Notes under the pieces: model-generated
The model's input: only the letters and a program-made list of their open reading frames with translations
Database searches by the model: none
Told to the model about the DNA's origin: nothing
Assembly: GCA_902765305.1 (NCBI GenBank)
Contig: CACWZI010000024.1
Span: forward strand, 1 to 48,673
Reading direction: 5' to 3'
Source: an uncultured Eubacteriales bacterium
GTDB lineage: Bacteria > Bacillota > Clostridia > Christensenellales > Aristaeellaceae
DNA length: 48,673 nucleotides
Translations under genes and position numbers: made by a program
Part shown: piece after piece, positions 1 through 10,179 of the stretch
How positions within the stretch are numbered: the stretch's first letter is position 1
How the letters are laid out: each line of letters begins with the position of its first letter

Positions 1-15
1 TTCGTTCTGGCTGCA

Positions 16-114
16 ACATTCCGTGCGCGGCTTTTCCTGTTCCCTGTTGACTGTTCCCTGTTCCCTTTGTACTACCCTCTGCTTTTCCACCAACAGCTCA
101 ACAAATCAGAATTT
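16..114 (+). repeat. Left copy of the window-end inverted repeat
   Basis: This 99-base stretch is the reverse complement of 48575-48673 with only two mismatches (positions 100 and 102). It contains degenerate TGTTCCC heptamers (about 36-66) and ends in a half-palindrome resembling the GATAAATCAGTATT motif found near 10.0 and 11.3 kb. No gene is visible in 1-290; the rest of that stretch is the gyrB promoter region. Confidence 0.9.
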
Positions 115-221
115 ATCTATCCCAATTTCGACACTCATCTACATATTATCAAAAACCGCGTTAAATGTATATTTTCGGCGGGATTGTTTACCTGCCCGTG
201 CTGTATGGACATGCGCAACAG

Positions 222-230
222 TGGTATAAT
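222..230 (+). promoter_or_regulatory. gyrB extended -10 promoter
   Basis: The sequence TGGTATAAT (TG dinucleotide at 222-223, TATAAT at 225-230) is an extended -10 element. No good -35 is present at the expected spacing. The start codon of gyrB is 61 bases downstream of the -10. Confidence 0.55.
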
Positions 231-233
231 TAA

Positions 234-2225
<1,992 letters not shown>

Positions 2226-2252
2226 TAAGACTACATTGTGACCGATGAGAAA

Positions 2253-2280
2253 GGGAACAGGGAACAGGGAACAGGGAACA
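2253..2280 (+). repeat. GGGAACA x4 heptamer array, left arm
   Basis: Four perfect tandem copies of GGGAACA begin 28 bases after the gyrB stop. The array is followed by GGAATGGCGG, the same junction seen next to the GGAATGA arrays near 33.5 and 34.8 kb. It is the exact inverted partner of 2732-2759. Confidence 0.95.
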
Positions 2281-2329
2281 GGAATGGCGGTTGCCGTACC
2301 CTGGCAACGATATACACAAGGAATCGACG

Positions 2330-2719
2330 ATGATGGACCAGAGGGTTGATGACTATAAGGACCTTATCGCCTGGAGAAGGGCGATGGAGTTGACAAAAGC
2401 GGCGTATTTGTTGGCGCGGATGCTGCCCAGGGAGGAAAACTATGCTCTGGCAGATCAAATCCGTCGCTCCTCAGTCTCCATCCCTTCCAATATTGCTGAA
2501 GGCTATGGAAGAACCGGTTCAAAGGAATATGCCCGTTTTTTGTCAATGGCGCGGGGTTCAAGCTACGAACTTGAAACCCAGATCATACTGTGCGTTGACC
2601 TGGGTTATATTCAGGAGGCGGATACTGTAAAAGCCATTGGATTGTGCAAGGAAGTTGCCAGAATATTGACCCGGATTCTACAATCACTCGTTAATAAACA
2701 AGAGATCAAGACTCATTGA
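2330..2719 (+). CDS. Four-helix-bundle protein (S23/IVS family)
   Basis: Predicted 129-residue all-helical protein of the four-helix-bundle family found as ORFs in 23S rRNA intervening sequences and related to the Avd accessory protein of diversity-generating retroelements. Family hallmarks are visible: DLIAWRRAMELTKAAY near the N-terminus, then QIRRSSVSIPSNIAEGYGR, and KEYARFLSMARGSSYELETQ. The start at 2330 is chosen because AAGGAA lies 6 bases upstream; the reading frame opens 39 bases earlier. The gene interrupts the gyrB-gyrA spacer, has lower GC than its neighbours, and is bounded by exact inverted GGGAACA arrays, which suggests a mobile unit. The molecular function of the family is unknown; nucleic-acid binding is an inference. 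Confidence 0.9.
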   Translation: MMDQRVDDYKDLIAWRRAMELTKAAYLLARMLPREENYALADQIRRSSVSIPSNIAEGYGRTGSKEYARFLSMARGSSYELETQIILCVDLGYIQEADTVKAIGLCKEVARILTRILQSLVNKQEIKTH

Positions 2720-2731
2720 TTCAGCTATTCC

Positions 2732-2759
2732 TGTTCCCTGTTCCCTGTTCCCTGTTCCC
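2732..2759 (-). repeat. GGGAACA x4 heptamer array, right arm
   Basis: Four perfect TGTTCCC copies, the inverted counterpart of 2253-2280. The inner flank read outward is GGAATAGC, against GGAATGGC on the left, so the inverted repeat extends to about 36 bases. It lies 36 bases upstream of the gyrA start. Confidence 0.95.
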
Positions 2760-2795
2760 TCCGAACAACCTTTCTACTGAAACGGAGGCCTCATA

Positions 2796-5285
2796 ATGCC
2801 CGACGAATTCAACATCGGCAAACTGACTCCCCTCAACATCGAGGACGAATTAAAGAAATCCTTTATCAGCTACGCCATGGCGGTCATCGTAACACGCGCC
2901 CTGCCCGACGTGCGGGACGGCCTGAAGCCCGTGCATCGCCGTATTCTCTACTCGATGAACGAGATGGGCATCACGCCGGACAAGCCCTTCCGTAAGTCCG
3001 CGCGTATCGTGGGCGATGTGCTCGGTAAATACCATCCCCACGGCGACAGCTCGGTCTACGACGCCATGGTGCGCCTGGCCCAGGACTTCTCCATCCGCTA
3101 CACGCTGATCGAGGGCCAGGGCAACTTCGGCTCGGTGGACGGCGACGGCGCGGCCGCCATGCGTTACACCGAGGCGAGGCTTTCCAAGCTCTCCATGGAG
3201 ATGGTGCGGGACATCGAGAAGGAGACCGTCGACTTCTATCCGAACTTCGACGAGACCCTGATGCAGCCCGCCGTGATGCCCAGCCGCTTCCCGAACCTGC
3301 TGGTAAACGGCTCCAGCGGCATCGCCGTGGGCATGGCGACCAACATCCCGCCCCACAATTTGGGCGAGGTCATCGACGCTTGCGTGCATTACATCGACCA
3401 TCCCGACTGCACCGTGGACGACCTGATGCAGTTCGTGAAGGGCCCGGATTTCCCCACCGGCGGCGTGATCCTGGGCAAGCGGGGCATCTACGACGCCTAC
3501 CACGAGGGCCGGGGCCGCATCATCGTGCGGGCCAAGAGCGAGATCGAGGAGATGTCCCAGGGCCGCCAGAGGATCGTGGTGACCGAGATCCCCTACATGG
3601 TCAACAAGGCCAAGCTGATCGAGAAGATCGCCGAGATGGTCCACGAGAAGACCGTGGAGGGCATCAGCGACATCCGCGACGAGTCCGACCGCGAGGGCAT
3701 GCGCATCGTCATCGAGCTGAAGCGGGACGTGAACGCCAACGTGGTGCTGAACACGCTGTACAAGCACACCCAGCTGCAGGACACCTTCGGGGCCATCATG
3801 CTGGCGCTGGTGGACGGCACGCCGAAGATCCTCAGCCTGCGGCAGATGATCCACCACTACCTGGAGCACCAGGAGGACGTGATCCGCCGCCGCACCCAGT
3901 ACGACCTGAACAAGGCCGAGGCCCGCAGCCACATCCTGGAGGGCCTGATCATCGCCCTGGACAACATCGACGAGGTCATCGCCCTGATCAGGGCCAGCCA
4001 GACCACTCAGGAGGCCAGGGAGGGCCTGATGAGCCGCTTCGGCCTGTCCGAGCGCCAGGCCCAGGCGATACTGGACATGCGCCTGCAACGGCTGACCGGT
4101 TTGGAAAGGGATAAAATTGAAGCTGAGTATGCCGAGCTTCAGAAGCTGATTGCCTACTATAAAGAGGTATTGGCCAATGAGAGCATGGTGCTGGGCATCA
4201 TCAAGGACGAGATCACCGAGATCAAGCGCAAGTACGCCGACGAGCGCCGCACCGAGATCTCCGCGCTGGAGGGCGAGATCGACATGCTCGACCTGATCGC
4301 CGAGGAGGACATGGTCGTCACGCTGACCCACTACGGCTACGTCAAGCGCCTGCCCAAGGCCACCTACCGCGCCCAGAAGCGGGGCGGCAAGGGCATCGTC
4401 GGGACCACCACCCGTGAGGAGGACTTCGTCGAGCAGATGTACGTGGTCAACACCCACGATACGCTGATGTTCTTTACCAACCGGGGCCGGGTGTACCAGC
4501 TGAACTGCTACCAGATCCCCGAGGCTGGGCGCACCGCCCGGGGCACCGCCATCGTGAACCTGCTGCAGCTGGACGCCGGCGAGAAGGTGAAGGCGCTGCT
4601 GCCGGTGCCGGCGGAGAAGGTGGCGGGCCACTATCTGATCATGGCGACGAGGAACGGCGTGATCAAGCGCACCGAGCTGAGCGAATTCACGAACCTGCGC
4701 AAGAGCGGCCTGATCGCCCTGGTGCTGCGGGAGGACGACGAGCTGATCGGCGTTGCGCTGACCGACGGCAGCTACGAGGTGCTGCTGGGCACCCGGGACG
4801 GCATGGCCATCCGCTTCCCCGAGACGGACATGCGCCCCATCGGCCGCGCGGCTATGGGCGTGAAGTCCATCGAGCTGAACCCCGGCGACGCGGTCGTGGA
4901 CATGTGCCCGGTCTTCCCGGACATGAAGGTGCTGTCCATCACCGAGAACGGCTACGGCAAGCTGACCGAGATCGACGAGTACCGGGTGCAGAGCCGAGGC
5001 GGCAAGGGCATCAAGGCCATGAACCTGACGCCCAAGACCGGCAGGCTGACCTGCCAGCTGCTGGCCGACGAGGCCGAGGACATCCTGCTGATCACCGACG
5101 ACGGCACCATCATCCGCGTGCCCGTGGGCAGCATCTCCACACTGGGCCGCAACACCCAGGGCGTGCGCCTGATGCGCGTGGCAGAGGAGAGCAAGGTGGT
5201 TGGCGTGGCCAGGGCCGAGGCCGAGGAGGAGGAGCCTGAGGAGGACGAGAACCTCGGGAATGCGCCGGAGAACGACGAGATCTGA
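2796..5285 (+). CDS. gyrA: DNA gyrase subunit A
   Basis: DNA breakage-reunion subunit of gyrase. The 829 residues match family length. Seen directly: [19 protein letters not shown] near residues 36-54, the quinolone-region sequence [12 protein letters not shown] (Ser85 and Asp89 correspond to E. coli Ser83 and Asp87, the susceptible-type residues), and catalytic Tyr124 in [10 protein letters not shown]. The C-terminal beta-pinwheel contains a GyrA-box-like KRGGKG near residue 530. The tail is acidic (Glu/Asp-rich). The ATG at 2796 has GGAGG upstream. The last 180 or so bases of the conserved part are duplicated at 7221-7400, so the present 3' end may have been brought in by an insertion. Confidence 0.98.
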   Translation: MPDEFNIGKLTPLNIEDELKKSFISYAMAVIVTRALPDVRDGLKPVHRRILYSMNEMGITPDKPFRKSARIVGDVLGKYHPHGDSSVYDAMVRLAQDFSIRYTLIEGQGNFGSVDGDGAAAMRYTEARLSKLSMEMVRDIEKETVDFYPNFDETLMQPAVMPSRFPNLLVNGSSGIAVGMATNIPPHNLGEVIDACVHYIDHPDCTVDDLMQFVKGPDFPTGGVILGKRGIYDAYHEGRGRIIVRAKSEIEEMSQGRQRIVVTEIPYMVNKAKLIEKIAEMVHEKTVEGISDIRDESDREGMRIVIELKRDVNANVVLNTLYKHTQLQDTFGAIMLALVDGTPKILSLRQMIHHYLEHQEDVIRRRTQYDLNKAEARSHILEGLIIALDNIDEVIALIRASQTTQEAREGLMSRFGLSERQAQAILDMRLQRLTGLERDKIEAEYAELQKLIAYYKEVLANESMVLGIIKDEITEIKRKYADERRTEISALEGEIDMLDLIAEEDMVVTLTHYGYVKRLPKATYRAQKRGGKGIVGTTTREEDFVEQMYVVNTHDTLMFFTNRGRVYQLNCYQIPEAGRTARGTAIVNLLQLDAGEKVKALLPVPAEKVAGHYLIMATRNGVIKRTELSEFTNLRKSGLIALVLREDDELIGVALTDGSYEVLLGTRDGMAIRFPETDMRPIGRAAMGVKSIELNPGDAVVDMCPVFPDMKVLSITENGYGKLTEIDEYRVQSRGGKGIKAMNLTPKTGRLTCQLLADEAEDILLITDDGTIIRVPVGSISTLGRNTQGVRLMRVAEESKVVGVARAEAEEEEPEEDENLGNAPENDEI
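5054..5233 (+). repeat. gyrA 3' segment duplicated downstream
   Basis: This segment of gyrA recurs at 7221-7400 with a single difference (A at 5139 against G at 7306). After position 5233 the two copies still align but differ at many positions and by a 15-base indel. Confidence 0.95.
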
Positions 5286-5317
5286 TGAATAAATAATCAT
5301 AGCACAGTCAACACAAG

Positions 5318-5347
5318 GGGCCCTTCGGCGAAAATGCCGAAGGGCCC
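5318..5347. terminator. Bidirectional terminator after gyrA
   Basis: Perfect 12-base arms GGGCCCTTCGGC / GCCGAAGGGCCC with a six-base loop, between the convergent gyrA and the secreted-protein gene. There is no long T-run, so the terminator call is moderate. Confidence 0.6.
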
Positions 5348-5369
5348 TGCTGTGGCATTTATCTGTAGC

Positions 5370-7028
5370 CTATTGCACCTTCGTGGATTTGGTCTTCGAC
5401 CAGGCTGACCAGTAGGTCTTTCTGCCCACCTTCCTGTAGGCGCGAATGTGCACATAGTACTTCTTCCCGCTCTTCAGGCCTTTGATCACCTTCTTCGCTG
5501 TCGCAGCTTTCTTCACCTTGACTGTCGTGCCGTCCTTCAATTTGGAATTCAGCCCGTATTCGATCTCATACCCGGTCACGTCCTCACGGGCCGTCCACTG
5601 GACGGAAAGCTGCTTCGTGCCTGCAGCCAGCTTCGAGATGGATACATTCTTCGGGTTGATGGCAAAGGTCAGCTTTTTCGTGCCTGTGAAGTTCCCCTTG
5701 CCGGTCAGCGTCACCGTGGCAGTGCCCACTTCGATGTTGTTCTTGTAGGCGACGGTGTAGTCCGTGCCCTTTTTCAGCTTTGCTGTGCCGAACTTCACCG
5801 TTACCCCGGGTTTCCTCGCCGCTCCGGAGTATACCGCGTCCTTCAGCGCGCTGAAAGTACACTTCGAAAGCTTTGCGGGCTTAATGGTGAAGGTGACCTT
5901 CCTTGTTCCGGTGTAGTCGCCTTTGCCGGTCAGCGTCACGGTGGCGGTGCCTGCCCCTTTGTTGTTCTTGTAGGAAACAGTGTAGTCGGTGCCCTTCACG
6001 AGCTTTGTCTTGCCGTACTTCACCGTTACCACGGGCTTGAGCGCCTTGCCGGTGTAGGTCTGGTCCTTCACAGTGACCGCGCACTTGCTGATGTTGACCG
6101 GCGCGGGCTTTACGCTGGGATCATTGATCACGTGGAAGGTGATCGTATGCTTGTCGTACTCGGCATTGCCGACGTATACCCCGATTTCAAGGTAGGCCGT
6201 GCCGACGCCGGTGCCTTGGAAGACGAGGGAAAAATCGCAGACGTAGCGGCCGTCCTCCTCCCGCAGCGGCGGGATGTCGCCGCTGTTGGACTTGGCTGAA
6301 ATCAGTTCGACGACGTCATCTCCGCTTTGGCCGAAGCCCCAGTTGTAATCGGTCTCCATCCGGTAGAGGGACAGCCTGAAGTTGAAGCAGGCGGTGTTGC
6401 TGTAGGCCAGGTTGATGGTGTATTCCGTCTGTTCCGGAATCAGATAATAGCCGGGGTTTTCCGGCTGGGGTTCCGAGGACGAACCGTCGTCGACCGTGAC
6501 CGTGATGACCTCGGGATCCGACGTGCCCAGGTGCGAGGCAATGCTGAGCCTGTATGTGCCGGGCTCGGTCAGGTTGACGGTGGCATAGCACTTGCCGGTA
6601 CCGTTGAAGGCAATGTTGTTATTGCGGATCTCGACGACCTCGGTGTGGCCGTCCTTGGTGATGCCAAGGTAGGTGGGCATGTAATTGTTGTAGATCTCGG
6701 CATCGGTCAGGAGGTGGCCCGACGATCCCCACACGCCGTCGTCGTCGTAGGTCAGGAGTATATCCACCTCTCCTGGGGACAGTATGTCGCCGTCCGAGGG
6801 CTGGACGAAGTGCGCCAGGTTGCCTGAGACATAATTGGCCACCGGGGTGTCCGATTGCAGGACGACATTCTCCAATGCCGCTACGTTTATGTCCACCGAT
6901 GGCGTGACGTCCTCCAATACCATCGCTTCCGCGTCCACCGGCACGATGAGGATCTCATCCTCCGCCAAAGCCGTATTTACCGTTGCCAGCAGCAGCGCCG
7001 CCAGCAGGATGTACAGGAATCTCTTCAT
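5370..7028 (-). CDS. Secreted Ig-like (MBG-type) and fibronectin-like protein
   Basis: Exported protein of 552 residues. It has a clear signal peptide (KRFLYILLAALLLATVNTALA). The central part has no recognised domain. There follow two tandem Ig-like repeats of the MBG type with the pattern Y-x-G-x-x-x-x-P-x-V-T-V-K, then GTDYTV-x-YKNN, then G-T-A-T-V-T-L-T-G-K-G. The last 90 or so residues look like a fibronectin type III fold (LSVQWTA...YEIEYG...YYVHIRAY). Such modules mediate adhesion or cell-surface attachment. The start at 7028 sits 8 bases after GGGGAG; an alternative ATG is at 7034. The gene lies between two copies of the gyrA 3' end, so it is probably part of an insertion. Its precise role is unknown. 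Confidence 0.8.
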   Translation of the reverse strand: MKRFLYILLAALLLATVNTALAEDEILIVPVDAEAMVLEDVTPSVDINVAALENVVLQSDTPVANYVSGNLAHFVQPSDGDILSPGEVDILLTYDDDGVWGSSGHLLTDAEIYNNYMPTYLGITKDGHTEVVEIRNNNIAFNGTGKCYATVNLTEPGTYRLSIASHLGTSDPEVITVTVDDGSSSEPQPENPGYYLIPEQTEYTINLAYSNTACFNFRLSLYRMETDYNWGFGQSGDDVVELISAKSNSGDIPPLREEDGRYVCDFSLVFQGTGVGTAYLEIGVYVGNAEYDKHTITFHVINDPSVKPAPVNISKCAVTVKDQTYTGKALKPVVTVKYGKTKLVKGTDYTVSYKNNKGAGTATVTLTGKGDYTGTRKVTFTIKPAKLSKCTFSALKDAVYSGAARKPGVTVKFGTAKLKKGTDYTVAYKNNIEVGTATVTLTGKGNFTGTKKLTFAINPKNVSISKLAAGTKQLSVQWTAREDVTGYEIEYGLNSKLKDGTTVKVKKAATAKKVIKGLKSGKKYYVHIRAYRKVGRKTYWSAWSKTKSTKVQ

Positions 7029-7108
7029 AATCATTCTCCCCTGTTGCGTCGTTGTGTTGCGCCTACGGATATATTATATTATAAAATATTAAAATGTCAA
7101 TATTTTAA

Positions 7109-7220
7109 TATAAAAGAGTCAAGGGGGCAGATCGCTTCAAATTATAGAGTCACAGGGACAGGTCCCTTGACTCACCCGATGAAGCAGGAAAGTGAGTCAG
7201 GGGACCTGTCCCCGCGACTC
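7109..7220. repeat. GAGTCA/GGGGACAGG hairpin repeats
   Basis: Several copies of a short repeat built on GAGTCA and GGGACAGGTCCC-like palindromes, for example GGGACAGGTCCC near 7156 and GGGGACCTGTCCCC at 7201-7214. They adjoin the displaced gyrA fragment directly. A related unit lies at 29374-29405. Confidence 0.75.
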
Positions 7221-7467
7221 CCAGCTGCTGGCCGACGAGGCCGAGGACATCCTGCTGATCACCGACGACGGCACCATCATCCGCGTGCCCGTGGGCAGCA
7301 TCTCCACGCTGGGCCGCAACACCCAGGGCGTGCGCCTGATGCGCGTGGCAGAGGAGAGCAAGGTGGTTGGCGTGGCCAGGGCCGAGGCCGAGGAGGAGGA
7401 TTCCGAGACGGAAGAGCCCGAGGAGGGCGAGAACCTCGAGAACACGACGGAGAACGACGAGATATAA
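7221..7467 (+). pseudogene. gyrA: Displaced gyrA 3'-end fragment
   Basis: In-frame copy of the last gyrA codons: about 80 residues of the C-terminal blade plus the acidic tail. It is 179/180 identical to gyrA over its first part, then ends in a related but different tail (…EEDSETEEPEEGENLENTTENDEI-type). A reading frame can open at a GTG at 7192 inside the repeat, but no ribosome site supports it. The fragment keeps its own stop codon and a strong terminator, as expected if it was once the native end of gyrA before the 5.28-7.22 kb insertion. I infer it is not a functional gene. Confidence 0.9.
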
Positions 7468-7476
7468 AACGTTAAG

Positions 7477-7529
7477 AACCTGACAAAGGGATCGCACGGT
7501 ATGACGCCGAGCGGTCCCTTTGTCAGGTT
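7477..7529 (+). terminator. Terminator of the displaced gyrA end
   Basis: Perfect 15-base arms AACCTGACAAAGGGA / TCCCTTTGTCAGGTT with a 23-base loop that can pair further. It lies 10 bases after the fragment stop codon and is probably the ancestral gyrA terminator. Confidence 0.65.
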
Positions 7530-7576
7530 GCGGGGGAAAATGAGTCAGTGAAAGCCGTCCTTATTGTTTTTTTATG

Positions 7577-7771
7577 TCAGTTTCCACTCACTGCCATGCA
7601 AATCAGTAACAGCATAAAGAACCCAAGCCCTACAAGCAAGGCTGTTAAACAACCTGCGTTTATGTTAACAGATACTTTCTCTCCTGTGAAGCTGTGACCG
7701 CAATGTGGACATTTCCATGCGTTGGAAGCTACTTCTTTACCGCATGAAGGGCATCTTCTCATTTGTGCCAT
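7577..7771 (-). CDS. Zinc-ribbon membrane protein
   Basis: Small 64-residue protein. Four cysteines in two CxxC knuckles (Cys7, Cys10, Cys21, Cys24) form a rubredoxin-like zinc ribbon. A single hydrophobic helix spans about residues 41-60 (CLTALLVGLGFFMLLLICMA). The start is supported by AGGAGG 8 bases upstream. Proteins of this layout are common in Firmicutes, and their role is not known. AT-richer than the surrounding housekeeping genes. Confidence 0.85.
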   Translation of the reverse strand: MAQMRRCPSCGKEVASNAWKCPHCGHSFTGEKVSVNINAGCLTALLVGLGFFMLLLICMAVSGN

Positions 7772-7915
7772 TGGTTTTTCCTCCTAAATGTGATTGAGAT
7801 TACAGTGTTCCATTTGTATTTTATATTATAGCACATATAGCCTATTATGTATAGTCCATCTGAAAGATTTTTTGCCGCTCAAATAACAGGTATCATATAG
7901 TCAGGGGGTGATAGG

Positions 7916-8227
7916 ATGGATGTTAAGGCGAGGTTGCAGCAGCTGATGGATGAACGCGGGTGGACGATTTACAGAGTCGCAAAGGAGGCAGATATTCCAT
8001 GGTCTACGGTGCGCAATATGTTTAAGCGTAACACCGAACCATCCATAGCAACACTTGAAAGCATTTGTAATGGCATGGGAATGACGCTTCCCCAATTCTT
8101 TGATGTGGATAATCAGATGGGACTTACGGCAGAACAGTGCCAGCTCATCCAACAGTGGAGTAAGCTAAACGACAGGGAGAAACGCCTTGTAGGAGAGCTT
8201 GTTGACGCTTTAAACGGAAAAGAATGA
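7916..8227 (+). CDS. XRE-family transcriptional regulator
   Basis: Predicted 103-residue DNA-binding protein. A Cro/C1-type helix-turn-helix occupies about residues 1-65 (ERGWTIYRVAKEADIPWSTVRNMFKRN, then SIATLESICNGMGMTLPQFF). It is a clear paralogue of the regulators at 27559-27843 and 28468-28773, sharing the pattern ATLExICxGxGxTLxQFF. The ATG at 7916 is preceded by GGGGGTGAT. The target is unknown. Confidence 0.9.
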   Translation: MDVKARLQQLMDERGWTIYRVAKEADIPWSTVRNMFKRNTEPSIATLESICNGMGMTLPQFFDVDNQMGLTAEQCQLIQQWSKLNDREKRLVGELVDALNGKE

Positions 8228-8315
8228 AAGGGAAAACGAAAATATAAAGTCAGGATGTTCGCCGGTATTGGAAAATGCCTTGAGATTATCATTTTACATG
8301 TCGAATATTAGCTTA

Positions 8316-8344
8316 TTGACAAACCCTAAATTATAGGGTACAAT
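8316..8344 (+). promoter_or_regulatory. Toxin-antitoxin promoter with embedded operator
   Basis: TTGACA at 8316-8321, 17-base spacer and TACAAT at 8339-8344. The spacer is almost entirely an inverted repeat ACCCTA-N5-TAGGGT (8323-8339), placed where an autorepressing antitoxin would block RNA polymerase. Confidence 0.8.
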
Positions 8345-8361
8345 TTAAATGGGTGATACAA

Positions 8362-8712
8362 ATGACGCGTGAATTTGTCTATACGAGGACCTTCTTCAAC
8401 AATTGGAAGGAGGCAGGTCTGAATGATTCAGATTTCGTTCGACTTGAGGATATGCTGATCAGGAATCCCAAGCTTGGTGAGGTCATACCTGGAACGGGCA
8501 GCGCGAGGAAGATGCGCTTTGCCTATGAAGGTCGGGGAAAAAGAGGATCGGCCCGCGTAATATACGTTGATTATGAGGTGGGTGAAAAGATCTGTTTTCT
8601 GGCCGCGTATGCCAAATCGAGCAAGGAGAACCTGACAGAGGAAGAAAAGCATATTCTGAAGATCACGATCGAAGCCCTCGGAAAAATATATGATAACAAA
8701 GCAAGGGGATGA
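8362..8712 (+). CDS. RelE/ParE-family toxin (HigB-like)
   Basis: Predicted type II toxin of about 116 residues; relatives are mRNA-cleaving or gyrase-inhibiting small proteins. The family pattern GTGSARKMRFAYEGRGKRGSARVIYVDY is visible, followed by FLAAYAKSSKENLTEEE. ATG 8362 is preferred; a GTG in frame at 8353 would add three residues. The stop at 8712 is 4 bases before the antitoxin start, so the two are co-translated. In this arrangement the toxin precedes the antitoxin, as in hig-type loci. It is expressed from a promoter with a palindromic operator. Confidence 0.88.
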   Translation: MTREFVYTRTFFNNWKEAGLNDSDFVRLEDMLIRNPKLGEVIPGTGSARKMRFAYEGRGKRGSARVIYVDYEVGEKICFLAAYAKSSKENLTEEEKHILKITIEALGKIYDNKARG

Positions 8713-8716
8713 TAAA

Positions 8717-9034
8717 ATGAGCAAACTGTTTGACGATATGATGAGCTCCCTCAAAGAGATCATCGCCTATGAGAACGGTGAAAACGCGGATGTAGTCGTT
8801 CATAAGGTCACCATCCAGGAGGTCAAGGCCTTTTCGCCTGCCGAGATCAAACAAATTCGCCTGAATGCAGATATGACGCAAAGCACTTTTGCCGCTTGCA
8901 TTGGCGTGACCAAAAAGGCGGTTGAAGCCTGGGAGGGTGGGCGCAGCAAACCGGACGGCGCAGCGCGAAGGACCCTGGGGCTCATGCAGAATAATCCTCG
9001 GTTCGCGGATGAAACGGGGATTATTCTGAGATGA
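8717..9034 (+). CDS. HTH antitoxin (NadS/HigA-like)
   Basis: Predicted 105-residue antitoxin and autorepressor. The C-terminal helix-turn-helix reads PAEIKQIRLNADMTQSTFAACIG, then KAVEAWEGGRSKP and a GAARRTL segment, as in NadS/HigA proteins encoded downstream of RelE-type toxins. It lies in the same operon as the toxin. I infer that it binds the ACCCTA-N5-TAGGGT palindrome in the promoter. Confidence 0.88.
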   Translation: MSKLFDDMMSSLKEIIAYENGENADVVVHKVTIQEVKAFSPAEIKQIRLNADMTQSTFAACIGVTKKAVEAWEGGRSKPDGAARRTLGLMQNNPRFADETGIILR

Positions 9035-9039
9035 GAATG

Positions 9040-9078
9040 TAGCGGCGCTTTTTGACGATAGCGGCAAAAGCGCCGCTA
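9040..9078. terminator. Bidirectional terminator between antitoxin and sugar kinase
   Basis: Arms TAGCGGCGCTTTT / AAAAGCGCCGCTA (13 bases, perfect) between convergent genes, followed by TATTTT. The TAG stop codon of the kinase lies inside the right arm. Confidence 0.8.
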
Positions 9079-10020
9079 TATTTTGAGCCGCTGCTCTACC
9101 TCCGCTCGTGTCCACGTTCCCTCCGTCGCGCCGACGGTTTCCACGCACAGCGACGCGGCGGCATTGGCGAAGCGACCGCAGTCGGCGAAGGTTCGGCTCT
9201 CGAGGATCGCGGCGATGAAGGCCCCGGCAAAGGTGTCGCCCGCGCCGGTGGTGTCCACGCAGCGGACGCCGGGCACGGCGGGGACCAGGTGGCGTTCTTC
9301 CCGACTCTTCAGCAGGCAGCCCTTGCCGCCCAGCTTCAGTGCCACGTGTTTGACCCCGCAGTCCAGCAGGGCGTGGGCCACGGCGTCGGGGTCCTGTTCG
9401 CCGGTGAGGGTCGCGGCTTCTTCGAGATTTGGGAAAAAGTAGTCCAGCCGGGAGAGCAGAGCGCCGGCCTCCCGCAGGGTTTCCCCGTTCTTGGGGCGGG
9501 TGGTGTCGGCGCAGAGGATCAGGCCCCGGGACTTCAGGATGTCGAACAGTGTGGCGGTGTCCTCGAGTGTCAGCCGGGGCGATACGAACAGGCTGGCCAG
9601 GCAGGCGACCCTTGCGCCGGAGAGGGAGGGGGCATCAAGGGCGGGCAGTATGTCCGAAAGGCTCAGCTGACGCAGGCTGCCGCTGCGACTGGTGATGAAG
9701 CTGCGCTCGCCGTCAGGGCGCACCAGCACGACGTTGATGCCGGTGTCCAATCCCTCCCGCACGGTTACAGCGGAGACATCTACGCCTGCCCCGGAGAGGG
9801 TTTGGCGGATGAAATCGCCGGGGGCGTCGTCGCCCACCACGCTGACCAGCGCCGGCGCGTGTCCCAGCCGGGCCAATACCAGCGACTCGTTGGCCGCGTC
9901 ACCGCCCAAGCCCATGGCGATGCGCTCCAGCGGCGTGGAGTGGGCGGTGAATATGTCCGGGGTCACGGGCGACAGGGGAATGTCGACAATCGCTGCGCCG
10001 ATGATGATGGAATCGGGCAT
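9076..10020 (-). CDS. PfkB-family carbohydrate kinase
   Basis: Cytoplasmic ATP-dependent sugar or nucleoside kinase of the ribokinase family, 314 residues. The N-terminal signature is GLGGDAANESLVLARLG and the C-terminal signature is DTTGAGDTFAGAF, whose Asp is the catalytic base; N-x-x-E appears as FPNLEEA. The start follows GGAGG. It is transcribed divergently from the FMN reductase gene, with a 44-base palindromic repeat between them. The substrate cannot be assigned from sequence. Confidence 0.92.
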   Translation of the reverse strand: MPDSIIIGAAIVDIPLSPVTPDIFTAHSTPLERIAMGLGGDAANESLVLARLGHAPALVSVVGDDAPGDFIRQTLSGAGVDVSAVTVREGLDTGINVVLVRPDGERSFITSRSGSLRQLSLSDILPALDAPSLSGARVACLASLFVSPRLTLEDTATLFDILKSRGLILCADTTRPKNGETLREAGALLSRLDYFFPNLEEAATLTGEQDPDAVAHALLDCGVKHVALKLGGKGCLLKSREERHLVPAVPGVRCVDTTGAGDTFAGAFIAAILESRTFADCGRFANAAASLCVETVGATEGTWTRAEVEQRLKI

Positions 10021-10036
10021 GATGGAACCTCCTTTG

Positions 10037-10080
10037 AAAATACTGATTTATCGAGCTGATGCTCGATAAATCAGTATTTT
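10037..10080. repeat. Perfect 44-base palindromic repeat
   Basis: Two exact 20-base arms (10037-10056 and 10061-10080) around TGAT, built on ACTGATTTATCGAGC. Related arms occur at 11317-11357, 11549-11563 and in both window-end repeats. It lies between divergent genes, so it is not simply a terminator. Confidence 0.9.
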
Positions 10081-10121
10081 CTTCTATTCTACCACATCTC
10101 GCCATATCCTTCAACGTCGGT

Positions 10122-10150
10122 TTGACTCCGGTGCGACAAGGTGATATAAT
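10122..10150 (+). promoter_or_regulatory. Promoter of FMN reductase-greA
   Basis: TTGACT (10122-10127), 17-base spacer, TATAAT (10145-10150). The start codon is 30 bases further on. Confidence 0.85.
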
Positions 10151-10179
10151 ACATCAAAACATGACAGGGGTGTTATCAC

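Noticed and set aside
2850-5300. 816-codon open frame opposite gyrA
   Set aside because: Antisense shadow produced by strong third-position GC bias.
7192-7467. 91-codon frame as a functional small gyrase-like gene
   Set aside because: It opens at a GTG inside a repeat without a ribosome site; the sequence is simply the gyrA end.
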